The notes below the pieces were generated by a model. That model worked only from the letters and a program-made list of their open reading frames with translations. It searched no databases and was not told where the DNA came from. DNA of 64,000 bases from Pomphorhynchus laevis. Taxonomy: Eukaryota > Acanthocephala > Palaeacanthocephala > Echinorhynchida > Pomphorhynchidae. Location: NCBI GenBank assembly GCA_012934845.2, contig WNNJ02003028.1, forward strand, positions 310,001 to 374,000, written 5' to 3'. Numbering within the stretch: the first letter of the stretch is position 1; every line of letters starts with the position of its first letter. Shown here one piece after another: positions 1 through 9,900 of this stretch. The position numbers and the translations under genes are program-made.

Positions 1-1020
1 CACCTATCACGCGAAGTGGATGAAGCTGACTAAAATTTAAAATTTCTTCAGTTTTGACCTTCGACCATTGACGCTTAAATACTTTCTCACAATTACTACA
101 GAAACGAATGATAGGAGTAGCCTGGAAAGCGAGTACACAATGATCATTGCTACCGATGGGTGGCAGATAACTAACTCTTTCTATATCAGTGATACGTTTG
201 GTGAATGCTAAATAGAGAACGGATCCTGGTCTTGATGAACTACATGTAGGTATGTATATATGCTGAATTAGAAGCAGTTCAGCAACTAGAAATTCGGATA
301 AATCCTGCTCATCAATGCTACCTTTAGTAAAGATATATCCAGATCAGTTTGATTTTAGTAGATTGAAATCGCCAACGAGTATAAAATGTTTGCTAACGCA
401 CAAGGAGCTCAACAATGGCTATAAAGCATCAAAATTTATTGGAACTAACTGATGTCGATATTGAACGCAAATATTAATACTAACGGACTCAGTTAGCATA
501 AAAGCGCAAACTCTCAAACGATCCATACTCGTTACATTGAGATGATATATTTGATACAATGACATTGTTGCGAACGTACGCAGCAACTCCACCTCCATGC
601 TTGCCCGATATTCGATCAGATCGCAGCAGTCGATAACCTGGAATGCTAATAAGGGTATCTGTAATATGAATATGTAACCAGGATTTAGTTATACAGAAAA
701 AATCGTACGAATGTGACAGAATATATTGCAAAAGTTCTAGGACCTGAGGTAGCAAACTATGCAAATTCGAATAGCCTATTGACAAATACTTTGAAACATT
801 ACTAACGATAACTGCTCAGTTACTAATGAACATCAGACATCCTAACGGAGGACAAATTTCTCTACTGTTGATGTTTGAGAGAGAAACTCTCGGGGATGAA
901 CAATCCGATAACATTGTAAAAATTCTGTTAGTTTTGCTCATAGATGCTTCATCGGAACCCATCGAACTGTCGGTCGCAATTTCACAACGCGAAAATTTCG
1001 ACAAGCAACATTACTGCTTT
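1..1020 (-). mobile_element. CR1-like LINE fragment: end of ORF1 region and endonuclease domain
   Basis: Reading the minus strand from about 790 down gives the start of an AP-type endonuclease as found in CR1/Jockey LINEs: a line like SNLHSLLPQV, then FFCITKSWLH (normally CITESWL, so the catalytic Glu position reads Lys), then ISGKHGGGVAAYVRN. Further down, after frame changes, come a GDFN-like segment near 350-370 and LPPIGSNDHCVL near 150, which carries the terminal Asp-His of the fold. The part at 816-1004 is in the same direction and probably belongs to the preceding inter-ORF region. The reverse transcriptase would lie to the left, outside the window. Several stops and frameshifts make it a dead copy. 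It resembles LINE-D and LINE-E at 47-53 kb more than LINE-A or LINE-B. Confidence 0.75.
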
Positions 1021-1081
1021 TAGGAGGTCGACCACGAAATTTTGCCATTGGATCAATATCAGCGGTTGTTGTTGATAAAAA

Positions 1082-1198
1082 CTAAAATCTGGAACTAAAA
1101 TCTGGAACTAAAATCTGAAACTGAAATCTGAAACTAAAATCGGGAATTGAAATCTGGAATTGAAATCTGGAACTAAAATCTGAAACTGAAATCTGGAA
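1082..1198. repeat. 13-bp minisatellite, nine units
   Basis: Nine head-to-tail copies of a 13-bp unit close to CTAAAATCTGGAA, with single-base variants (TTG for CTA, AAA for GAA). The register is unbroken over 117 bp. It lies directly upstream of the LINE remnant. Confidence 0.9.
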
Positions 1199-1538
1199 TG
1201 TATGTTATTAATCTCTCAAACATTTTTTTAAGTCAAAAAATGTTCGAAAGAAAGAAAAAATTATATTTTTTTGATTATGCTACTACATGAGCAAGCGAAA
1301 TATTCAGAACAGCAAACTACCTTTATGTATTTTATATTATTTAGAAATTGAAAATACACGTTCATTTCTAGTTTCATTAATTCAACGGATATTGCTTCCA
1401 TCAATAAACGTTTGTGATAACTACTTTCAATACAGATAATTTGTGCATTATTAAAATCAATTGTTCTTCTCATGCGCATAGTCTGCCAGTGCCGATTTGT
1501 AGTTTGCCGAATTTAACGCTTTCCTAAATTCACTGACC

Positions 1539-1560
1539 CTTGTAGAAAATTTTCTACAAG
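1539..1560. repeat. Perfect 22-bp palindrome
   Basis: An 11-bp arm (CTTGTAGAAAA) followed directly by its reverse complement, with no loop. It could extrude as a cruciform or be the head-to-head joint of a fold-back element. Confidence 0.85.
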
Positions 1561-1604
1561 TCTAGTAGCGCAGATATAATTCTTAAATAGGCGGATATAA
1601 TTCT

Positions 1605-1699
1605 GCACTAGGCACATCATATGGCACTAGGCCATATGATGTACCTAGTGCAGTTAATGTGCCTAGTGCCATATGATTAACTGCCTAGTGCAGTTAATC
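1605..1699. repeat. Nested palindrome cluster built on CCTAGTGC
   Basis: Arms 1605-1625 and 1631-1651 are 21 bp, separated by 5 bp (ACTAG), and differ at one position. A second, smaller inverted pair, CAGTTAAT at 1651 and ATTAACTG at 1676, follows and reuses the words CCTAGTGC and GCCATATGAT. The whole is a compact multi-hairpin block of about 95 bp. Confidence 0.85.
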
Positions 1700-1962
1700 G
1701 TCAGCTAATCACTACTTGTATATATTGCGTTTTTCTATTGAAATATTGAAAATAATTTGATTTTCATTTTCATTTGTTGGGTGTGGCCTTCCGTTTTAAT
1801 GAACGATTTACTACTACGATTCCCAACCAGCATGTCTCCTTCATATATAAAATTAAAAATAATGTTAAATAAAATTCGAATAATTAAATAATAAATAATT
1901 ATAAATAGCAACATTTTAGTAGAATATTATAATTGTAAAAGATAAAGCATGACTGGATTTTA

Positions 1963-2340
1963 CTATTAAGGTATTTATTTATCTTATTATCTAGTTTAAT
2001 ATCTAGTTTAATATCTAGTTTAATTTCTTATCACATATCTCTGGTTTAATTTATTACTATTTATATTGACGAATACTCCTTGGAAAATTTAATTCAAACG
2101 CATTTCTAAATTTACCAAATAAAATGATTTTAGAATTAATATAACAGATTAATATTTATCAATATTATAAATATTATAAATTAATATTATAATATGTATT
2201 TAATAAATTAATTTAATATTAATTTAATATTAATATGTGATATTAATATTTAATTTGATTCAATATTAATATTATAAATTAATATCAATTTTAATAATTA
2301 TAAATGATTAATAATTGTTATTTAATATTTTTATAATTTA
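1963..2340. repeat. AT-rich low-complexity tract with short tandem units
   Basis: Contains a short tandem array of a 12-bp unit (ATATCTAGTTTA) near 1985-2020, then about 200 bp made almost only of AATATT, ATTAAT and TATAAT words. No coding potential is seen. It may include the decayed 5' part of an H-repeat copy. Confidence 0.5.
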
Positions 2341-2640
2341 TATCAAGTAAAATTTTAAAATTGAAATTTAAAATAAGTCAATTTTTATGAATTGACCAAT
2401 AAATAATGGACGATGTATCATAATAGGGATTAGAAGCCATCGGGAGAAACTGTAATGTTATCAGATTACATTTATTCTATGGTTACCTGAGGTATCATAA
2501 ATAAGATTAATGGTTATTAGATCGAACTTTTATGTTATCACATTTCGGCCTCTATTCTTCGACCCAACATAGTAGCGGGCCAAATGCTTGTTAATGACGT
2601 ATTTGTTCTGATAAATATTAGTTTCGTCAATCCTGTTCCA
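2340..2640 (+). repeat. H-repeat copy 1 (divergent, hairpin interrupted)
   Basis: Shares the H-repeat order of landmarks with the copies at 7590, 8660, 10780 and 43030: TATGAATTGACCAATAAATAA, a dyad starting GGATTAGAAGCC, then TTTCGGCCTCTATTCTTCGACCCAACATAG and TTAATGACGTATTT. Here the loop of the dyad is about 100 bp longer than in the other copies and contains ATGGTTACCTGAGG, so this copy carries a small insertion or is an older, longer version. Confidence 0.65.
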
Positions 2641-4665
2641 AAAATATGGCAAACCACAACATTAAAAGCTAACAAATTGGCTCACATTTAAAGATGTTAC
2701 TTTGGCAATAATGGCATAAATCACTTTTGCTACTTGCCATTAGATCTACTGCGTTGTTTATTTTTTTATTTTTTTTCATTTGCTATTTAATGATCGGCAG
2801 TTGTCAACTAGGTTACATTACGAACAGTATTAGTAGATAACGAATATATTATATGAGCTTTATATTTAATGATTTGCTAAGGTAAGTCCAAATGATAAAT
2901 TGACGTTCACCAGTTTATTCTAATAACCCAAACATATTCCCGATTAACTTCTGGGTATCAGGATTTACTTCTGGAAACAATATAAAAATTAAAATTATAT
3001 TTTCTTATCAAATAACACGTTATCGATTTTGTCATTCTATGGTCGAGTAGACAATTCCTAGTAGGTCAACGATGTCTACAAATCTTAGTTTATTGATTTA
3101 ATTTAAATTAATCGATTTTGTATATTTTAATTTATTTTTATTAAAAAATTTACTAATCATTTACAGATCTGAGTCTTTAGAAATTTTCATACAATTTGCA
3201 ATTTTGCAATCAGCGAGTAAATCAGGTAAGCAGCGAGTAATAAAGGTCAATCAAGCATTATGGATTTTTCTTGGAAATTCCGAAAGCCATTCAAATTATG
3301 GCTTTCGGATTTCGGCTAATTCTCACAAGCCCACGCAGAGGCGGGAATCAATAAATTTCAAAATAGGATGTATTTTTCGTGAAATAAAAAAATAAGATGT
3401 GATCATGATGAATTTGTCAACGAGCTGGATTATCTAGCAATATTATTGCTAAAGATGACAAGATGATAGGCTTTCAAGGAATTTATCATTACTTTTATCA
3501 AACCACACAAAACAAGGGTACATAATTAAAATATATTAATATTATAATATTATTAATATTAATATCCAAAGAAATATTTGGATCAAGCAAGAGCTGAGTT
3601 ATTAAGTACTAAACGAATATTTATTATCATAACAATAACTTAATGAATACACGAATTGAATATACAAATTGTATACATCTGATGAAAATATCATCGTTAT
3701 TTAAAGAGCCGTCAAACCATCAGTTGTAAAGATTAAGTGAATGTTCTATTTAATTATCTGTAAAATATCTGTAATGTTTGAATAACAAAATACAAAGTTC
3801 AATAATCTGCATCAAAAGCTAAGTTCATTCTGTTGCCTACAAAAGTTTAAATGTTTTAAAACATTTTAATATATTGGCATGTTTAAAGCTTTTGCTTTTC
3901 AAAGTATTGACTGTTTTAAATTTGTAGTTTAAGTTTTTGACTATTTGACTCAAATTAATTTATTGAAATGTTTGCCAAATAAATCGACACTTAGCGAGTT
4001 TTAAATGATTACTGCTCTTATTAAACGCTTTTGGATTAAAAACCCTTGAATTTGAATTATTTAATTTCGGTAATGTTTATTTATAAAAGATTTTCTAAGC
4101 ATATTTTTCTCAATATATCTGATATTTTTACGATTATTTTTAAAGTATTTGCTTGAAATGACAGTTCACCTGACGATTATTAAACAAGTATTTTTTAATA
4201 ACTTTTGTTTTAATCAATTACCATTCACCACGGAAGTTATTTATTAGTATTAATAAAAGAATTTAAAGTATAATTTTTCCACCAGTTTAAGTAATAAAGT
4301 ACTAATAAAATAAATATTAAATTATATAATATATCAGATAATATATTAATTGAACTTATACAACATAGTATATATAACATTTATATAATATATGTTATAT
4401 AGTAGACCATTATGTCACATATATAAACTATGATGCCAAATATATGTGTTAATATATTAAACTGTGTTATGGAATCATACATGTTTAATATGTCTATTAG
4501 ACATATTTGCATATTAGACTATATGATATGCATAAACTAGCTTTATTCATTATACAGGTCAAATTTTTACAGACTCTGAAAGGACTTATAATGTAATATC
4601 TTATGTATATTATTGTGTAAGCAGACTCCATTGTTTTTAAATTAAACGAATCGAGAGAAGACAAG
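2641..4665. other. AT-rich stretch without a recognised gene
   Basis: No ORF with family resemblance and no long repeat was recognised. The longest reading frame (3204-3395, plus) has no visible domain and is probably chance. An imperfect short dyad around the words CCGAAAGCCATTC and TATGGCTTTCGG lies at about 3280-3312. Confidence 0.5.
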
Positions 4666-4666
4666 T

Positions 4667-5830
4667 TATTTTTTAATCGTTACAAATTTTCGATCACTAC
4701 TGTGACCATTATTAGGACATAACAATCACAATTACAATCAAAAATATATATTTTTAAGTAAAAAAATAAAACGAACGCCGCCATTTTCTTTGAGCAGGTG
4801 TGCTGCTAATAGCGATAAAAGCTGCTTTGAGTGTTGTTTGAATTATGGACACGATTTCGGCAACTTTTGAAGGTACACAAAACGCAATAAAAAAGGATGA
4901 TTCAAAATAGTTTAGAAACAAAACAAAAATTATTGCAATAATATTTTCATTCAAAATAACTAATTTGAAAAAATTAGAAAAAATATAAAAATGATAATTA
5001 AAAGAACTAAAAAAATTAAATAAAGTATAAAAATAAAATAGAAAATAATATTTAAACAAATGAATCATTTACAACATCCTTACAAAATATTAAACGTTAC
5101 GTCAGATAATATAAAATATATTAAAACATATTTATTTTTTTAATTGTTACAAATTTTCGATCACTACTGCGATCATCATCAGGAACATAACAATGCCCAA
5201 TTACAATCACAAATAAATAGCGAAATTGATCTAGCAGAAAGCAACTATCAAGTTAGTCAGGAAAAATAAACTTGCCATTAGTGGTTAGATGGGTTGGAAC
5301 ATCTGGTTTATTATCCTCAAAATTATTGGCAGGATCGTGATATCGTAAAATAATTGCCACCTTAATTTTCCTTATAGTCTTATCACTTTGTGAGCTATAA
5401 TCTCTGCGCCGGCAAAATTTATATCGTGTCCATGAGCAGCAAAATGGTTTCACAGCTGAGCTGGTTTGTCCTACCGTATTGCGCGCTTGTGCCCTAATAA
5501 CCGAACAATGAGCTTTTCACCTGTTTGACCAATGTAACGGGAACCACAGTTATTACATGGAATACTGTAGATTCCTCTAAATTTTACATATTTTGCTTGA
5601 TTTTGCATAACCATGAAATACTGGGCCCTCTTAAAAATACCGTACTATGTGAGCAAGTTATTCTGCATGTATTACTATTAACACTGAAGAAGATTGAATG
5701 AGTGGTCACTCCAGAAGGGAAAATTTACATATCGTGTTTCAGGACTAGAGTGGCTGACAGATCCATTGTAGTAACTCACCATTGCTGCATTATGGTAGCT
5801 TTTAATGACTATAGAGGGTAATTCGAGTCA
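4667..5830 (-). mobile_element. Penelope-like element fragment: GIY-YIG domain and duplicated tail
   Basis: On the minus strand the frame starting at 5608 reads GIYSIPCNNCGSRYIGQTGEK followed by LLGHKRAIR and, after a break, NHFAAHGHDINFAGAEII. This is the GIY-YIG endonuclease with its CxxC insert, the C-terminal domain of Penelope-like retroelements. Upstream (5610-5830) only faint remains are visible and no RT palm. Downstream, a tail of about 75 bp at 5141-5215 is repeated at 4676-4745, which fits the direct terminal repeats of this class. The DNA between the two tails (4760-5135) is AT-rich without a clear domain. The fragment is broken. Confidence 0.75.
5155..5182 (-). ncRNA. Hammerhead-like motif in Penelope tail
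   Basis: On the minus strand the order is CTGATGA, T, GATC, an 8-nt loop, GATC, GAAA. The two conserved hammerhead boxes flank a short stem, and Penelope-like elements are known to carry hammerhead ribozymes in their terminal repeats. The extra T before the stem and the lack of clear stems I and III weaken the call. The second tail copy (about 4688-4715) has lost the CTGATGA box. Confidence 0.3.
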
Positions 5831-5921
5831 ATTCGAGTATTTTATATAATAATATTCATTATCTAACAATATTTATTGTTAAATATAACGAATATTGTAT
5901 CTTAATTTTCAGCGTTAATAC

Positions 5922-6111
5922 TTTAAATTAGAAGAAAGATGACAAAAACCAACGCAAAATTTATTGAATTGAATATTTAGATGCCTAGCTCGCATCATCT
6001 TCAGCAATTGTAAGTAGTTGTTGTTAAAGAAAGTTTAAACTCTCTTTATGCATCTAAATATTCAATTTAATAAATTTGCGTTGGTTTTTGCCATCTTTCT
6101 TCTAATTTAAA
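5922..6111. repeat. Fold-back repeat with about 62-bp arms
   Basis: Arms 5922-5984 and 6050-6111 are inverted copies with only a few differences (for example GATGACAAAAACC against GGTTTTTGCCATC), separated by a 65-bp loop. No coding sequence. It may be a MITE or the joined ends of a larger element. Confidence 0.85.
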
Positions 6112-6722
6112 TGTTATCACACCGTCGCAATCCTCATTCAAATTCAATTTAGCGTTAATAGTCAAAACTGATTTATACAACTTACCATCATGTTGTCATA
6201 ACATCATGATGGTATCTAAAACACATCATAACATCATGTTGTTAACTAAACATATCAGCAAAACGATGATGTCCTCAAAATTAGTTTCAGACGAGAAACT
6301 AATCATTAGAGCAAATGTTAAATGCAAATATCAGCGGAGGTGAACGACCAAAAGTATAAATGAGTTATTGGCTAATAATTTCACTCAAAAATACTTAAAA
6401 TGCAATATAAAAAATATCAAAATAAATTCTTTCGTTTTAAATCTAAAGATTAAAATGTCCTTTCAAATTATAAACTTATTGTGTGGCTATAAAATAATAT
6501 ATTTCATTAACACATATGAATAATAAATGCTTTAATTTCAAAATATCATACTGGACAACATAAAGGAAGCAGCTATCGTTAGATTTTCTGATCTGTTGAA
6601 ACATAATGCTGCTGTTCAACCACTGGTGCTAAATATAACAATTCTTTAACCATGATCGCTACACGATTCAACGCGTAAACGAGTATACATTTTATGTATG
6701 AAATCAGATCTCAAAAGGAAGT

Positions 6723-6827
6723 GAAATAATTACAGAAAAATTCATTAATCAGAAATAATTACAGAAAAATTCATTAATCAGAAATAATTACAGAAAATTC
6801 ATTAATCAGAAATAATTACAGAAAAAT
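6723..6827. repeat. 29-bp tandem repeat, about 3.6 units
   Basis: Units of about 29 bp beginning GAAATAATTACAG and ending ATTCATTAATCA; the third unit is one base shorter. The array lies 63 bp beyond the EFHD stop codon on the gene's downstream side, so it is probably in the 3' UTR. Confidence 0.85.
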
Positions 6828-6889
6828 GCTCGATTTTCTTACAAAATGCATTAATCAGAAACAAGAACAAATAATTACAAATGAGAGGT

Positions 6890-6988
6890 CTATTTACTTC
6901 TATTAAATAACATAAGCTTATCTTGAAATGATTTCTTGCGTTGCTTCGCGTCATTCCATTGCTGCTCGGTGGAGTCTTTATGACAAAT
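6890..6988 (-). CDS. EFHD: EFHD exon 5 (C-terminal helix and stop)
   Basis: Acceptor TTTTTGCAG ends at 6989. The exon reads ICHKDSTEQQWNDAKQRKKS and ends FNRSK before TAG at 6890-6892. The Lys/Arg/Gln-rich helix corresponds to the C-terminal coiled segment of EFHD proteins (EMKQRKAAFKEL type). Joining is in phase 0 with exon 4. Confidence 0.8.
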   Translation of the reverse strand: MCHKDSTEQQWNDAKQRKKSFQDKLMLFNRSK

Positions 6989-9900
6989 CTGCAAAAATCA
7001 ATATTTAATTGTAAATCAAAGGCTAAAATTTACATTAAACCTCAATCAAAACATAAATTTGTATTTTTAATTGTGTTCTACTGAGGTCATATTTTAGTCA
7101 AACACCATAAAACTTTTTGTATAGTAGCAAAAAGTAGTAGTTAAATAGTTACTTTAACTATAAGAAGCAGTATAATAGTAGTTACTAAAAATCAACTACT
7201 ATTAAAGCAGTTACTTTAATAGTAGTTAAACGGTTACTTTAATTAGTTACTTCTTAAATATAGAATAGACAAAAAAAGGTATAAACATCTAGTGCTTTAA
7301 AATAACCTTTAATATAGAAGTATTTTACACACGAAATCATCCTTGTTGTGTAAATTGAAACATATCGAGTATATGAAAAACAATCAGCAAATTTTTGTAA
7401 AGTCGCCGAAAAACATATCAGCGACTTTACAAAATTTCGCTGATTAGGTAAATATAATACAAATCAGATTAGCTAATACTGAGTCTACGTATTTTATATT
7501 AAATAATTTAAAATTATTATTCATTTAATAATAAATAAAATAAGATTTTATATAATTTATAAAGAGTTATAATGTTAAATAAAAATCGGTTTTTATGAAT
7601 TGACTAATAAATAATATACGATGCATAAGGAATAGAGGTCATCAGGAGCTGATATGCAATTAGGTTTCAGTCTCTATTCCTATACTCAACATAATAGCGA
7701 AGCCAAATATGCGCTAATGACGTATTTCCTCTGACGAAAATATTTTAGATATTTTGTTATTTTGTATATTGTAAAATTATAATAAAAAGAGAAAATTAGC
7801 AAAAAATATTGTCGTATCAAGAATACTAGTTTCAGTATTTCCGGTTATGCTGTGGAAAACAAGGTCCATATGTTAAGAAAAATATGCCAGTAGAACAAAT
7901 AAGATCAGAGAACTGAGTCTACGTATTTTATACTAAATATAAATAAAAATATAGTTAAATAATAAATAATTATATAAGATTTTATTTGCGAAATTACATT
8001 TGAAGATGATAAACGAAAGCGGCGGATAATTTCAAATATTATATGTTGTATAATATGTGGTATATGTTATATTATAATCAATAAATAATATTGATTATAA
8101 TACTCTGGTTCATTTTAGTTGAATAAGGCCTTGTTTCCAATCGATATTTACTTACTCAATAATGTCGTATCAAGAATACAGTTTCAGTATTTCTGATAGA
8201 GATCATATTACCGTGAAAACAAAGTTTACAGATCAATAATAACTTGTCAGTAGAACAAATCAGATAAGATAATTAAGTTAAAACAACAAGAAATAAAATT
8301 AAATGTTAGACTTTTTAACATCACGTTATTGTCTTGAAATTTGGCCACACCAGTAAACACCAACGCTACACCTTACGATTGAATGGTTCAATTATAATAA
8401 AAATAAAAAAGTCCATTATACTAGCTTGAAAATTAGCAAAAAATAATGTCGTATCAAGAGAATACATAGTTTCAGTATTTCTGATAGAGATCATATTACC
8501 GGGAAAACAAGGTCCATATGTTAAGAAAAATATGTCAGTAGAACAAATAAGATCAGAGAACTGAGTCTACGTATTTTATACTAAATATAAATAAAAATAT
8601 AGTTAAATAATAAATAATTATATAAGATTTTATTTAACATACTATATATAAGAATAAGGATTAGCGGTCATCAAGAGGAACTGCTGTGCTATCAGGTTTC
8701 GGCTCCTATTCCTCGACCCAACATAGAAGTAAATAAATTTTTAACAATATTTTGTTGATTTATCTGTATGGTGAATTTAATATTTTAATAATATTATCCA
8801 TAAAACATTTCGCTTAATAGTTTAAATTTATTTTAATAATATTTTGTGGATTTATGTTTCTATTAATTTATTAAGCAAGCAAGATCTTTTAAAATACAAT
8901 AAATATTGAAAACCTAGTCATTTGAGAAACACGTTTTGTACAAATAATTACAATCTTTTAATTTTAGCTTTTCGTTCTTTTAAATTGAATATTTAAAAAA
9001 TTAAATTTTTTCTGCATCAATTATTTTTCGTAAATATGTATCTATTATAAATATGTATCTATTAAGCTTTCTATTTGTTATTTGTATGAATTATAAAAAT
9101 ATTTTATATAAAAATACTAAAGTTGTTATTCACGCAAATCCAAGATTATTATTTTTAAGATTATTATGGTTTCCTATGATGTAATGTGATTATTCTAACA
9201 AGAAATCATAAAAGAATGTAACGTATATATTGTTATACTTACTTGGACCGATCTCAAGAAATACTTGCTAGAGTTTATAGCCTTTTATATTATTATTCTA
9301 TATTTATATGGAGTTTTTTTTATTTTATTAAGATTTTTTTTAATTCAAATTTATTAAATGTTATATATAAAATAAATTAATAAATTAAATATTTAAAAAA
9401 TTAAATTTTTTCTGCATCAATTATTTTTCATAATAACATAATATCAACCTATTATTGTTTTGATTTTTATTACTTAATTGGAAAATCCTTGTACCCAAAA
9501 ATTAAAAATGGAAATCTTCAAGTTACCGAGGTCATTTGATCGCCAAAGAATTTTCTCGCCGTTTTTACATCCAGAATGTGATCGTCGTTAGTGTTCTGAA
9601 CAGACTCCTCTATTTCATTAGTTTGTATCCGTCGATATACCATCATAAACTACATTATAAATAAATCATACTTTCATATTGATGCATATTTTATTGAGAA
9701 AAACAATATACTTCACGAAACGACAGCTTTCCATCGTCATCACTATCAAATTCTTTGATCATACTCTTTAGCACTAAAAAGTATATTTTGAAAAATCTTT
9801 AAAAAATCGGATATTACTTAAATGTGTTTGAGGATGACCAAGCTTTTCAACAAAAATCCGAATTTGGTGAAAATCGAGAAGTTTGTCGTTGTCATCATCA

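Noticed and set aside
1082-1198. CRISPR-like array
   Set aside because: Units are contiguous 13-mers without spacers, and the DNA is clearly eukaryotic.
4754-5068. 104-codon minus-strand frame
   Set aside because: Composition is Phe/Ile/Asn as expected of AT-rich DNA; it lies between the two Penelope tails and shows no domain.
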